64,000 nucleotides of DNA from Burkholderia contaminans (lineage in GTDB: Bacteria; Pseudomonadota; Gammaproteobacteria; Burkholderiales; Burkholderiaceae): NCBI RefSeq assembly GCF_029633825.1, contig NZ_CP090640.1, positions 1,612,001 through 1,676,000 of the forward strand, read 5' to 3'. Shown one piece after another: positions 49,052 to 57,779 of this stretch. Under the pieces are notes generated by a model, which searched no databases, was not told the DNA's origin, and worked only from the letters and a program-made list of their open reading frames with translations. Position numbers and translations under genes: made by a program. Every line of letters begins with the position of its first letter. Within the stretch, counting starts at the first letter, position 1.

Positions 49052-50419
49052 TCAGCGCATGCCGGGCATCATGCCCTTCAGGCCGCGCATCATCTTCTGC
49101 ATGTTGCCGCCCTTCAGCTTCTTCATCATCGTACGCATCTGATCGTACTGGTTCAGCATCCGGTTGACTTCCTGCACCGGCACGCCCGCGCCGGCTGCAA
49201 TGCGGCGCTTGCGCGTCGCCTTGATGATCTCGGGTTTCGCGCGCTCGGCCGGCGTCATCGAGCTGATGATGCCTTCCATCCGGCGGATCGACTTCTCGGC
49301 CTGGCCCATGTCGGCGCCGGCCGCCGCCTGCTGGAACTGCGCAGGGAGTTTGTCCATCAGCGACGACAGGCCGCCCATGTTCTTCATCTGCGAGATCTGC
49401 GCGCGGAAATCGTTCAGGTCGAAGTCGCCGCCTTTCTTGACCTTGTCGGCGAGCTTCTGCGCGGCCTGCACGTCGACACCGCGCTGCGCCTCCTCGACGA
49501 GCGCGAGGATGTCGCCCATGCCGAGGATCCGGTTCGCCATCCGGTCGGGGTGGAATACCTCGAGGCCGTCGAGCTTCTCGGCCACGCCGACGAACTTGAT
49601 CGGCTTGCCCGTGACGTGACGCACCGACAGCGCGGCGCCGCCGCGCGAATCGCCGTCGAGCTTGGTCAGCACGACGCCGGTGAGCGGCAGTGTGTCGTTG
49701 AACGCCTTCGCGGTGTTGACCGCGTCCTGGCCGAGCATCGCGTCGACGACGAACAGCGTTTCGGCCGGCTTCAGCGTGCCGTGCAGCGCGGCGATTTCCT
49801 GCATCATCGCCTCGTCGATGCCGAGGCGGCCGGCCGTATCGACGATCAGCACGTCATGGTAGTGGCGCTTCGCCCAGTCGACGGCCGCGACCGCGATGTC
49901 GACGGGCTTCTGGTCCGGCGTGGACGGGAAGAAGTCGGCGCCGACCTGTTCGCTCACCGTTTTCAGCTGCATGATCGCGGCCGGGCGATACACGTCGCAC
50001 GACACGGTCAGCACCTTTTTCTTGTACTTCTCGCGCAGCAGCTTCGCGAGCTTGCCGGCGGTCGTGGTCTTGCCCGCGCCCTGCAGGCCGGCCATCAGGA
50101 TCACGGCGGGCGGCGTGACCGCGAGGTTCAGCTCGGCGGCCTTGCCTTCGTAGTCGCCGCCGATCACGGCGGTCAGTTCCTTCTGGACCACGCCGACCAG
50201 CGCCTGACCCGGCGACAGGCTGCTGATCACTTCTTCGCCGAGCGCCTTTTCCTTGACCTTGGCGATGAATTCGCGGACGACCGGCAGCGAAACGTCGGCC
50301 TCCAGCAGGGCGAGACGCACCTCTCGGAGCATCTCCTGCGTGTTCGCCTCGGTAAGCCGGGCCTCGCCGCGCAGCGTCTTGACGACGCGCGCCATCCGTT
50401 GAGTGAGATTGTCGAGCAT
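49052..50419 (-). CDS. ffh: Signal recognition particle protein Ffh
   Basis: The 455-residue SRP GTPase targets membrane proteins to FtsY and the translocon. It has an N domain, then the G domain with G1 GLQGAGKTT (near residue 107), DTAGRLG and TKLDGDSRGG, then the methionine-rich M domain ending MQKMMRGLKGMMPGMR. It is divergent from the ypjD-like gene, an arrangement also seen in other proteobacteria. Confidence 0.97.
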   Translation of the reverse strand: MLDNLTQRMARVVKTLRGEARLTEANTQEMLREVRLALLEADVSLPVVREFIAKVKEKALGEEVISSLSPGQALVGVVQKELTAVIGGDYEGKAAELNLAVTPPAVILMAGLQGAGKTTTAGKLAKLLREKYKKKVLTVSCDVYRPAAIMQLKTVSEQVGADFFPSTPDQKPVDIAVAAVDWAKRHYHDVLIVDTAGRLGIDEAMMQEIAALHGTLKPAETLFVVDAMLGQDAVNTAKAFNDTLPLTGVVLTKLDGDSRGGAALSVRHVTGKPIKFVGVAEKLDGLEVFHPDRMANRILGMGDILALVEEAQRGVDVQAAQKLADKVKKGGDFDLNDFRAQISQMKNMGGLSSLMDKLPAQFQQAAAGADMGQAEKSIRRMEGIISSMTPAERAKPEIIKATRKRRIAAGAGVPVQEVNRMLNQYDQMRTMMKKLKGGNMQKMMRGLKGMMPGMR

Positions 50420-50508
50420 GGGGAGCGATGGACAGTGGGGCCCGAAGGCGCGGCGGAACCGAACAAAGGGAGCCGTCGCGGGAAGGGGGCCTAGTGTAAA
50501 CTTCGAAC

Positions 50509-51402
50509 ATGGATATTGTACTGTATGCCCTCACCGCATTCCTGTACGGCGGCCTCGCCGTCGCAGGCTGGCGCACGCACCGCCAGGGCGCGACGCCGCT
50601 CGTCGCGAGCGTGCCGGCCGTGCCGGTTCCCGCGTCGGCCGCGTCCGGGATGAGCGGGGCCGGCCGCGCGCTGCTGTTCGCCGCGCTGGTCGCGCATGGC
50701 GTGCTGCTCCACACGACGATCTTTCCGAACGATGCGATGGTGTTCGGCTTCGCGTTTGCGCTGTCCGCGATGTTCTGGCTCGGCGCCGGCATCTACTGGA
50801 TCGAGAGCTTCTTCTTCCCGCTCGACAGCCTGCGCCTGCTGGTATTGCCGCTCGCGTGCGGCGCGTCGCTGCTGCCGCTCGTGTTCGGCGGCGTGCGGGT
50901 GCTTCCTTATGCCGCAGCGCCGCTGTTCAAGCTGCATTTCCTGATCGCAAACATCGCATACGGCCTGTTCGCGATCGCGGCGCTGCACGCGATCCTGATG
51001 CTGATGGTCGAGCGGCGCCTGCAGTCGCTGAGGAGCGGCGGGCGCGACGGCTCGACGGGCTGGATCGCGAGCTGGCTCGAGACGCTGCCGCCGCTGCTCA
51101 CGCTCGAGAAGCTGCTGTTCCGCCTGATCGGCGCCGGCTTCGTGCTGCTCACGCTGACGCTCGCGTCGGGCATCCTGTTCAGCGAGCAGGTCGACGCGCG
51201 CGCGCTGCGCCTCGACCACAAGACGGTATTCGCGATCCTGTCGTGGCTGATGTTCGGCGGCCTGCTGGTCGCCCGCAAGACGTCGGGCTGGCGTGGCCGT
51301 GGTGCCGCGCGCTGGGTGCTCGTGTCGTTCGCCGCGCTGCTGCTCGCGTATGTCGGCAGCCGGTTCGTTTTCGAGGTGCTGCTGCACCGTTCCGTGGTTT
51401 GA
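50509..51402 (+). CDS. Inner-membrane cytochrome c assembly-type protein (YpjD/CcsA-like)
   Basis: This 297-residue protein has about eight hydrophobic segments and belongs to the CcsA/CcmC-like group next to ffh (YpjD in E. coli). I do not see the tryptophan-rich heme-handling motif of true CcsA, so heme handling is uncertain. It starts 89 bp from the divergent ffh gene. A short zinc-ribbon gene follows 13 bp after its stop. Confidence 0.82.
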   Translation: MDIVLYALTAFLYGGLAVAGWRTHRQGATPLVASVPAVPVPASAASGMSGAGRALLFAALVAHGVLLHTTIFPNDAMVFGFAFALSAMFWLGAGIYWIESFFFPLDSLRLLVLPLACGASLLPLVFGGVRVLPYAAAPLFKLHFLIANIAYGLFAIAALHAILMLMVERRLQSLRSGGRDGSTGWIASWLETLPPLLTLEKLLFRLIGAGFVLLTLTLASGILFSEQVDARALRLDHKTVFAILSWLMFGGLLVARKTSGWRGRGAARWVLVSFAALLLAYVGSRFVFEVLLHRSVV

Positions 51403-51415
51403 ACGCAGGTTTCCG

Positions 51416-51733
51416 ATGCGACAGATTCTTCTCCTGATTCTTCTCTTCTTCGCGGGTTCGTGGATCGCGCGCAAGCTGCGCCAGGCCCAGGAGCACGCGC
51501 AGGCGCGCACCGGCCGCGGCGCCGGTTACGACGGTACGCCCGGCGCCGGCGGCGCGGGTTCGGGGCGCCCGAACGGCGACGCGCGGGCGTTGCCCGAGCC
51601 GATGGTGCGCTGCGCCGAATGCGGCGTGCATGCGCCGAAGGGCGACGCCGTCGCCGCGGGCGGCGAATACTTCTGCAGTGCCGAGCACGCGCAGCGCCAC
51701 GCCGCGCGTACGAGCGGTCAAGACGCACGATGA
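51416..51733 (+). CDS. Small membrane-anchored zinc-ribbon protein (PP0621 family)
   Basis: The 105-residue protein has an N-terminal hydrophobic helix (about residues 3-15), a glycine- and proline-rich linker, and a C-terminal metal-binding segment with CAECGVH and FCSAEHAQRH. The size and architecture match the uncharacterised PP0621 group. It overlaps ampD by ATGA, so the two are translated together. The role is unknown. Confidence 0.75.
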   Translation: MRQILLLILLFFAGSWIARKLRQAQEHAQARTGRGAGYDGTPGAGGAGSGRPNGDARALPEPMVRCAECGVHAPKGDAVAAGGEYFCSAEHAQRHAARTSGQDAR

Positions 51734-52320
51734 GCGACGCGCGGTTGCTGTCGGTTGACTCGGACGGCTGGGTGCGCGAAGCGCGCCATGCGCCGTCGCC
51801 GAACTTCGAGGTGCGGCCCGCAGGTGCGGTGCCGACGCTCGTGGTCGTCCACAACATCAGCCTGCCGCCCGGCGAATTCGGCGGTGACGCGATCGAGGCG
51901 CTGTTCCTGAATCGTCTCGACTGCGATGCGCACCCCTATTACCAGAGCCACCTGCGCGACGTGCGCGTGTCCGCGCACTTCCTGATACGCCGCAACGGCG
52001 AACTCGTGCAGTTCGTGTCGTGCGACGAGCGCGCGTGGCATGCGGGCTCGTCCGAGTTCTTCGGCCGGGCGCGCTGCAATGATTTCTCGATCGGCATCGA
52101 GCTCGAAGGCGCGGACGACGTGCCGTTCGACGACGCGCAGTATGCGACGCTCGCGGCGCTCTCCCGCGCGCTCGCCGCTCGCTACCCGGTCGACGCATTC
52201 GCGGGGCACTCGGACGTCGCGCCGGGCCGCAAGACCGACCCGGGCCCGCATTTCGATTGGCAACGCTTCGCGAGCGATGCCGGTTTTTCCGCCGAATACT
52301 TTCCTTTCCGTCAGCACTGA
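51730..52320 (+). CDS. ampD: 1,6-anhydro-N-acetylmuramyl-L-alanine amidase AmpD
   Basis: This 196-residue cytoplasmic zinc amidase recycles cell-wall muropeptides; loss in other bacteria leads to beta-lactamase induction. Zinc ligands predicted from the family are H41, H160 and D170, the last two in GHSDVAPGRKTDPGP, with the ten-residue spacing seen in E. coli AmpD. There is no signal peptide. The start at 51730 follows the ATGA overlap with the upstream gene. Confidence 0.93.
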   Translation: MSDARLLSVDSDGWVREARHAPSPNFEVRPAGAVPTLVVVHNISLPPGEFGGDAIEALFLNRLDCDAHPYYQSHLRDVRVSAHFLIRRNGELVQFVSCDERAWHAGSSEFFGRARCNDFSIGIELEGADDVPFDDAQYATLAALSRALAARYPVDAFAGHSDVAPGRKTDPGPHFDWQRFASDAGFSAEYFPFRQH

Positions 52321-52437
52321 TCGCGGGGTTTTTTGACCGGAGAAAGTTTTTTCTCCGACCAATGCCTTGCCGTGTCTGCGCGTGAGCGATGTCAAGACCT
52401 CCATCGCAAATTATCCGTTTGGACGTCCTCCGAATGT

Positions 52438-52453
52438 CCACTATACTTGGTGC
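52438..52453 (+). promoter_or_regulatory. NrdR box 1 (weaker)
   Basis: CCACTATACTTGGTGC matches about 11 of 16 positions of the NrdR consensus. It is exactly 31 bp (start to start) upstream of the second box, the usual three-turn spacing. Confidence 0.65.
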
Positions 52454-52468
52454 CAGTTGAGCAGTTCC

Positions 52469-52484
52469 GCACTAGATATAGTGT
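52469..52484 (+). promoter_or_regulatory. NrdR box 2 (strong)
   Basis: GCACTAGATATAGTGT is nearly palindromic and fits the NrdR consensus acaCwAtATaTwGtgt at all but two positions. NrdR represses ribonucleotide reductase genes when dATP is high, so this predicts feedback control of nrdA. Confidence 0.82.
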
Positions 52485-52771
52485 GTGTCGCAGGGGAAAC
52501 CCGAGCGGCACCGGCCGGCGGGCAACGCCGGCGGACAGGGTTCTCAGGGCGGCGCGTCAGGCCGGGCGGTCCGGGCGTCGCAATCAGCGCAGCGAACATC
52601 GACGGGGCAGGGTACACATGACGAAGCACACGACCGGATCGGTTGTCGCGCATCGACCGAACCGGCTTCCCCGGCGCATCGCTCGCCTCTTACCGCTCGC
52701 GCACCGCGTTGCGCAGCGTTCGTTTTAATCCGCGGTTCTCTCCGCACCATCCAACACCAGGAGCTTTGCAC

Positions 52772-55765
52772 ATGCAAACCACCGACAACGCGACGTCCCA
52801 GTACGAGAGCGCCTCGAGCCGTCCGCTCGGCGGGACCGAACAGGGCGCGAAGGCGCTCGCGCCGCAGGCCACGTTCGCCGACTACAAGGTGATCCGCCGC
52901 AACGGCAGCGTCGTCTCGTTCGAACCTTCGAAGATCGCGATTGCGGTGACCAAGGCTTTCCTGGCCGTCAATGGCGGGCAGGGCGCGGCATCGGCGCGCG
53001 TCCGCGAGCAGGTCGAGCAACTGACGCACAACGTCGTGCGCGCGCTCGTGCGCAGCCGCCCGAACGGCGGTACGTTCCATATCGAAGACATCCAGGATCA
53101 GGTCGAACTCGCGCTGATGCGCGGCGGCGAGCACAACGTCGCGCGTGCGTACGTGCTGTATCGCGAGAAGCGTCACCTCGAGCGCCAGCATGCGGGCGAG
53201 GAAGCAGCGGCAGCCGGCGGCGAGGCGAGTACCGGCATCAACGTCGTCGACAACGGCGTCACGCGTCCGCTCGACCTGAACGCGCTGCGCGCGCTGATCG
53301 TGTCGGCATGCGACGGCCTCGGCGCTGCGGTTAACCCTGATCCGATCGTCGCCGAAACGGTGAAGAACCTGTACGACGGCGTGCCGATGAGCCAGGTCTA
53401 CGACTCGGCGATCCTGGCTGCGCGCACGATGATCGAAAAGGATCCGGCATACAGCCAGGTCACGTCGCGCATCCTGCTGCACACGATCCGTCGCGAGATC
53501 CTCGGCGAGGAAGTGGTCCAGGCCGAGATGTCGACCCGTTACGCGGAGTACTTCCCGCAGTTCCTGAAGCGCGGCGTCGACGCCGGCCTGCTCGACGACA
53601 AGCTGCTGCAGTTCGACCTGAAGCGCCTCGGCGAAGCGCTCGACGCGAACCGCGACCTGCAGTTCGGCTACCTCGGCCTGCAGACGCTGTACGACCGCTA
53701 CTTCCTGCACGTCGAGGGCACCCGCATCGAAATGCCGCAGGCATTCTTCATGCGCGTCGCAATGGGCCTGTCGCTGAACGAGATCGACCGCGAAACGCGC
53801 GCGATCGAGTTCTACAACGTGCTGTCCAGCTTCGACTTCATGAGCTCGACGCCGACGCTGTTCAACTCGGGCACGCACCGCTCGCAGCTGTCGTCGTGCT
53901 ACCTGACGACCGTCGCGGACGATCTCGACGGCATCTATGAAGCGCTGAAGGAAAACGCGCTGCTGTCGAAGTTCGCCGGTGGCCTGGGCAACGACTGGAC
54001 GCGCGTGCGTGCACTCGGCTCGCATATCAAGGGCACGAACGGCAAGTCGCAAGGCGTGGTCCCGTTCCTGAAGGTCGTCAACGACACGGCCGTCGCGGTC
54101 AACCAGGGCGGCAAGCGCAAGGGCGCGGTCTGCGCGTACCTCGAATCGTGGCACCTCGACATCGAGGAGTTCCTGGAGCTGCGCAAGAACACGGGCGACG
54201 ATCGCCGCCGTACGCACGACATGAACACGGCGAACTGGATTCCCGACCTGTTCATGAAGCGCGTGATGGAAGGCGCCGACTGGACGCTGTTCTCGCCGTC
54301 GACCTGCCCGGACCTGCACGACAAGTTCGGCGCGGAATTCGAGGCGGCTTACACGGCTTACGAAGACAAGGTCGCGCGCGGCGAGATCAAGCTGTTCAAG
54401 AAGATCCCGGCGCAGCAACTCTGGCGCAAGATGCTCGGCATGCTGTTCGAGACGGGCCACCCGTGGATCACGTTCAAGGATCCGTGCAACGTGCGCTCGC
54501 CGCAGCAGCACGTCGGCGTCGTCCACTCGTCGAACCTGTGCACGGAAATCACGCTGAACACGAGCGACACCGAAATCGCGGTGTGCAACCTCGGCTCGGT
54601 GAACCTCGTCGCCCACCTGGTGAAGCAGGCCGACGGCAGCTACGCGCTCGACCACGACAAGCTGAAGCGCACGATCAGCGTCGCGATGCGCATGCTCGAC
54701 AACGTGATCGACATCAACTACTACGCGGTGCCGAAGGCGCGTAACTCGAACCTGAAGCACCGTCCGGTCGGCCTGGGCATCATGGGCTTCCAGGACTGCC
54801 TGCACCTGCTGCGCACGCCGTACGCGTCGGAAGCGGCGGTCGAGTTCGCCGATCGTTCGATGGAAGCGGTCTGCTACTACGCGTACTACGCGTCGACCGA
54901 GCTGGCCGAAGAGCGCGGCCGCTACTCGAGCTACCGCGGCTCGCTGTGGGATCGCGGCATCCTCCCGCAGGACACGCTGAAGCTGCTGACGGAAGCACGC
55001 GGCGGCTACGTCGAGGTCGACACCTCCGAATCGCTCGACTGGACGTCGCTGCGTTCGCGGATCGCCTCGCACGGCATGCGCAACTCGAACTGCGTCGCGA
55101 TCGCGCCGACGGCGACGATCTCGAACATCATCGGCGTGTCGGCCTGTATCGAGCCGACCTTCCAGAACCTGTACGTGAAGTCGAACCTGTCGGGCGAATT
55201 CACGGTGGTGAACGAGTACCTGGTGCGCGACCTGAAGGAACGCGGCCTGTGGGACGAAGTGATGGTCGCCGACCTGAAGTACTTCGACGGCATGCTGTCG
55301 CGCATCGACCGCATCCCGGCCGACCTCCGCGCGATCTACGCGACCGCGTTCGAAGTCGACCCGACGTGGCTGGTCGAAGCGGCATCGCGTCGCCAGAAGT
55401 GGATCGACCAGGCGCAGTCGCTGAACATCTACATGGGCGGCGCGTCGGGCAAGAAGCTCGACGAGGTCTACAAGCTCGCATGGCTGCGTGGCCTGAAGAC
55501 GACCTACTACCTCCGCACGATGGCGGCGACGCACGTCGAGAAGTCGACGGTCGCACACGGCGCGCTGAACGCCGTGCCGACGAGCGGCGGTTCGAGCAGC
55601 GGCGGCGCGCAAGGCGCGGCTGGCGGCTTCGGTGCGGCAGGCGGCGATGCGTCGTCGGGCGCGGTCAACGCGGCACCGGCACTCGCACCGGTCGAGGCAG
55701 ATGGTCCGGTGTGCACGATGCGTCCGGGCGATCCTGGCTTCGACGAATGCGAAGCGTGCCAGTAA
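52772..55765 (+). CDS. nrdA: Ribonucleoside-diphosphate reductase alpha subunit (class Ia)
   Basis: The 997-residue large subunit reduces ribonucleotides using the radical of NrdB. An N-terminal ATP-cone (about residues 30-135) provides dATP feedback. The active-site cysteines lie in SQLSSCYLTT, SSNLCTEIT and IAVCNLGSVN, and the C-terminal redox pair is in CEACQ. About 100 residues before the tail are alanine- and glycine-rich linker. The start at 52772 has a clear ribosome site; the upstream in-frame ATG lies in the leader and is rejected. It is longer than E. coli NrdA (761), mostly through the N-terminal extension, an insert near the cone and the linker. Confidence 0.95.
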   Translation: MQTTDNATSQYESASSRPLGGTEQGAKALAPQATFADYKVIRRNGSVVSFEPSKIAIAVTKAFLAVNGGQGAASARVREQVEQLTHNVVRALVRSRPNGGTFHIEDIQDQVELALMRGGEHNVARAYVLYREKRHLERQHAGEEAAAAGGEASTGINVVDNGVTRPLDLNALRALIVSACDGLGAAVNPDPIVAETVKNLYDGVPMSQVYDSAILAARTMIEKDPAYSQVTSRILLHTIRREILGEEVVQAEMSTRYAEYFPQFLKRGVDAGLLDDKLLQFDLKRLGEALDANRDLQFGYLGLQTLYDRYFLHVEGTRIEMPQAFFMRVAMGLSLNEIDRETRAIEFYNVLSSFDFMSSTPTLFNSGTHRSQLSSCYLTTVADDLDGIYEALKENALLSKFAGGLGNDWTRVRALGSHIKGTNGKSQGVVPFLKVVNDTAVAVNQGGKRKGAVCAYLESWHLDIEEFLELRKNTGDDRRRTHDMNTANWIPDLFMKRVMEGADWTLFSPSTCPDLHDKFGAEFEAAYTAYEDKVARGEIKLFKKIPAQQLWRKMLGMLFETGHPWITFKDPCNVRSPQQHVGVVHSSNLCTEITLNTSDTEIAVCNLGSVNLVAHLVKQADGSYALDHDKLKRTISVAMRMLDNVIDINYYAVPKARNSNLKHRPVGLGIMGFQDCLHLLRTPYASEAAVEFADRSMEAVCYYAYYASTELAEERGRYSSYRGSLWDRGILPQDTLKLLTEARGGYVEVDTSESLDWTSLRSRIASHGMRNSNCVAIAPTATISNIIGVSACIEPTFQNLYVKSNLSGEFTVVNEYLVRDLKERGLWDEVMVADLKYFDGMLSRIDRIPADLRAIYATAFEVDPTWLVEAASRRQKWIDQAQSLNIYMGGASGKKLDEVYKLAWLRGLKTTYYLRTMAATHVEKSTVAHGALNAVPTSGGSSSGGAQGAAGGFGAAGGDASSGAVNAAPALAPVEADGPVCTMRPGDPGFDECEACQ

Positions 55766-56130
55766 CGCGGTGCGCCTGACCTGGGAAGCAGGTCAGCGCG
55801 GCGCACACGACGACCGATCGAGGTTGAAGTGTGCGCCGCTCTCAACTAAAAAAATGATAAGGAATCTGTAACGCGGCACCTGCGTTGCAGGCAGTGACAA
55901 GCGATCGAAACATCCCCGACGACGTCGCGTTTCGATCAGCGTTCGATGCGTCGAGCGCACCTCGCGATACACGCGCGACACACGTCGCGCGCTGCATGAA
56001 CGACGATGCGTTGCTCAAAGTGTTGTATCGAGGTCGCAACGCGAATCGAAAAAAGGATTTTTCGTGAGCGAACCCTTTTATCGCTCAGGAAAAGATGGTA
56101 CAAACCGTTCTAAATTGATGGTGAGAATTT
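55766..56130 (+). other. Gap between nrdA and nrdB
   Basis: These 365 bp hold no gene. A hairpin (TGAGCGA with TCGCTCA, near 56064-56090) precedes nrdB, and the ATG follows ATTGATGGTGAGAATTT. I find no NrdR box here. nrdB may have its own promoter or be read through from nrdA. Confidence 0.5.
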
Positions 56131-57342
56131 ATGCTCAACTGGGATGAAGAGAAGACTGCCGTAACTCCCGCGAGCGGAGCGCAGCAAAACGCGATGCGCA
56201 CCTCCGCAGGAACGGCTGTCGGACTGCAGGCTGCAACGCCTGCCGCCCATCAGGTCCGCGACATTTTCGAAGGCGATCTTGCGGTGCCCCCGCAAGCATC
56301 GGCTGTTCCCGCCGGCGGTTCGGAAGCGCGGGTCAATGTCGCCGACAAGCGCATCATCAACGGCCAGACTGACGTCAATCAGCTGGTGCCGTTCAAGTAC
56401 AAGTGGGCGTGGGAAAAGTATCTGGCCGGTTGCGCGAACCACTGGATGCCGCAGGAAATCAACATGTCCCGCGACATCGCTCTGTGGAAGGACCCGAACG
56501 GTCTGACCGAGGACGAGCGCCGCATCGTGAAGCGCAACCTCGGCTTCTTCGTGACGGCCGATTCGCTCGCGGCGAACAACATCGTGCTCGGCACGTACCG
56601 CCACATCACGGCGCCCGAGTGCCGGCAGTTCCTGCTGCGCCAGGCGTTCGAAGAGGCGATCCACACGCACGCGTACCAATACATTGTCGAATCGCTCGGT
56701 CTCGACGAAGGCGAGATCTTCAACGCGTACCACGAGGTCACGTCGATCCGCGCGAAGGACGAATTCCTGATTCCGTTCATCCACACGCTGACGGATCCGG
56801 CCTTCAAGACCGGCACGCTCGAAGCGGATCAGAAGCTGCTGAAGTCGCTGATCGTGTTCGCCTGCATCATGGAAGGCCTGTTCTTCTACGTCGGGTTTAC
56901 GCAGATCCTCGCACTCGGCCGCCAGAACAAGATGACGGGTGCTGCAGAGCAATATCAGTACATCCTGCGCGACGAGTCGATGCACTGCAACTTCGGCATC
57001 GACCTGATCAACCAGATCAAGCTCGAGAATCCGCATCTCTGGACCGCCGAATTCCGCGCCGAGATCCGCGAGCTGTTCAAGCAGGCTGTCGAACTCGAAT
57101 ACCGCTACGCCGAGGACACGATGCCGCGCGGCGTGCTGGGTCTGAACGCGTCGATGTTCAAGAGCTATCTGCGCTTCATCAGCAACCGTCGTTGCCAGCA
57201 GATCGGCCTCGATCCGCTGTACCCGAACGAGGAAAACCCGTTCCCGTGGATGAGCGAGATGATCGACCTGAAGAAGGAACGCAACTTCTTCGAGACGCGT
57301 GTGATCGAGTATCAGACGGGTGGTGCGCTGTCCTGGGAATAA
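56131..57342 (+). CDS. nrdB: Ribonucleoside-diphosphate reductase beta subunit (class Ia)
   Basis: The 403-residue diiron subunit holds the tyrosyl radical used by NrdA. The segments that carry the metal ligands and the radical tyrosine are visible: [26 protein letters not shown] (E-x-x-H followed by Y) and RDESMHCNF. The C terminus, which docks into NrdA, ends TGGALSWE. The first 65 residues are a low-conservation extension. It pairs with nrdA upstream. Confidence 0.95.
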   Translation: MLNWDEEKTAVTPASGAQQNAMRTSAGTAVGLQAATPAAHQVRDIFEGDLAVPPQASAVPAGGSEARVNVADKRIINGQTDVNQLVPFKYKWAWEKYLAGCANHWMPQEINMSRDIALWKDPNGLTEDERRIVKRNLGFFVTADSLAANNIVLGTYRHITAPECRQFLLRQAFEEAIHTHAYQYIVESLGLDEGEIFNAYHEVTSIRAKDEFLIPFIHTLTDPAFKTGTLEADQKLLKSLIVFACIMEGLFFYVGFTQILALGRQNKMTGAAEQYQYILRDESMHCNFGIDLINQIKLENPHLWTAEFRAEIRELFKQAVELEYRYAEDTMPRGVLGLNASMFKSYLRFISNRRCQQIGLDPLYPNEENPFPWMSEMIDLKKERNFFETRVIEYQTGGALSWE

Positions 57343-57779
57343 CCCGCAGCAGCGAACCCGTCACATGATGGAACAGCCGGCGGCCTCTCGGCCCCGGCTC
57401 AAGGTTTAGGAGCAAGAACGCCTGATGCAAAGCATGCCCGGTGCCTTAACGGCACGACGACACGACAGGCACTTTGCGAACCCTTCAGTGGGATGGGCAA
57501 ACTTCCCTCCGGAAAAAGCGGACGGCCGTGTGGCGGTCCGCTTGATCAAGCGATTAGGGGTAGCGGCGCGAGGTGCGCCGGCTACCGACTTGATTTGGCG
57601 CGCGAGGCCGGGTGGCCACGCGCGCCATACCGTATTCATTAGCGTAAGCGCGTGGTATCCGCGTACGCCGATGAATAGCCCGCTTCGAAGCGCACGTCCT
57701 GAACAGCGTCCGCGGGAAGCGGGTTTTGACGAAGGGTGTAGTTTGAACTGACTCTCATCTGAACCTGAAGGAGAACAAC
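57343..57779 (+). other. Gap between nrdB and the histone-like gene
   Basis: A 437-bp gap with no accepted gene. Most of it (57441-57727) consists of six stem-loops in a row, given as a separate entry. The ribosome site of the downstream gene (AAGGAGAACAAC) is at its end. Confidence 0.55.
57441..57727. ncRNA. Candidate structured RNA or leader: six stem-loops in a row
   Basis: Stems are: A 57441-57455 (GTGCC/GGCAC); B 57517-57542 (AGCGGAC/GTCCGCT with an inner GCC/GGC); C 57559-57586 (GGTAGC plus GGCGC, one-base bulge); D 57597-57626 (GGCGCGCG/CGCGCGCC with inner GGCC/GGCC); E 57634-57676 (ATTCAT, GCGTA and CGCG helices with symmetrical 2-base internal loops); F 57679-57723 (CCCGCTTC/GAAGCGGG) followed by four T. 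B is followed by five T on the minus strand. The structures are seen directly; that this is an RNA gene or leader is inference, and the strand is undecided. Confidence 0.4.

Larger units (their letters stand above)
52321..52771 (+). other. Regulatory gap and leader ahead of nrdA
   Basis: No gene is seen in these 451 bp. Two NrdR-like boxes lie at 52438-52453 and 52469-52484. The 287 bp between the second box and the nrdA start are GC-rich with several small inverted repeats; I could not fit a cobalamin or other known riboswitch to them. The nrdA ribosome site is CCAGGAGC. Confidence 0.6.

Noticed and set aside
52485..52771. A cobalamin riboswitch in the nrdA leader
   Set aside because: A GGGAAACCCG-like stretch is present, but the conserved B12-box and receptor elements are not, and class Ia reductase does not need B12.
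52544..55612. A 1022-codon open frame antisense to nrdA
   Set aside because: This is the same shadow effect over a fully recognised NrdA; there is no ribosome site and no family.
57425..57751. A 108-codon plus-strand open frame over the stem-loop region
   Set aside because: It has no recognisable family, an odd composition, and its ribosome site is too far from the ATG. The stretch is better explained by the stem-loops; the opposite strand is open too, as expected in GC-rich DNA.
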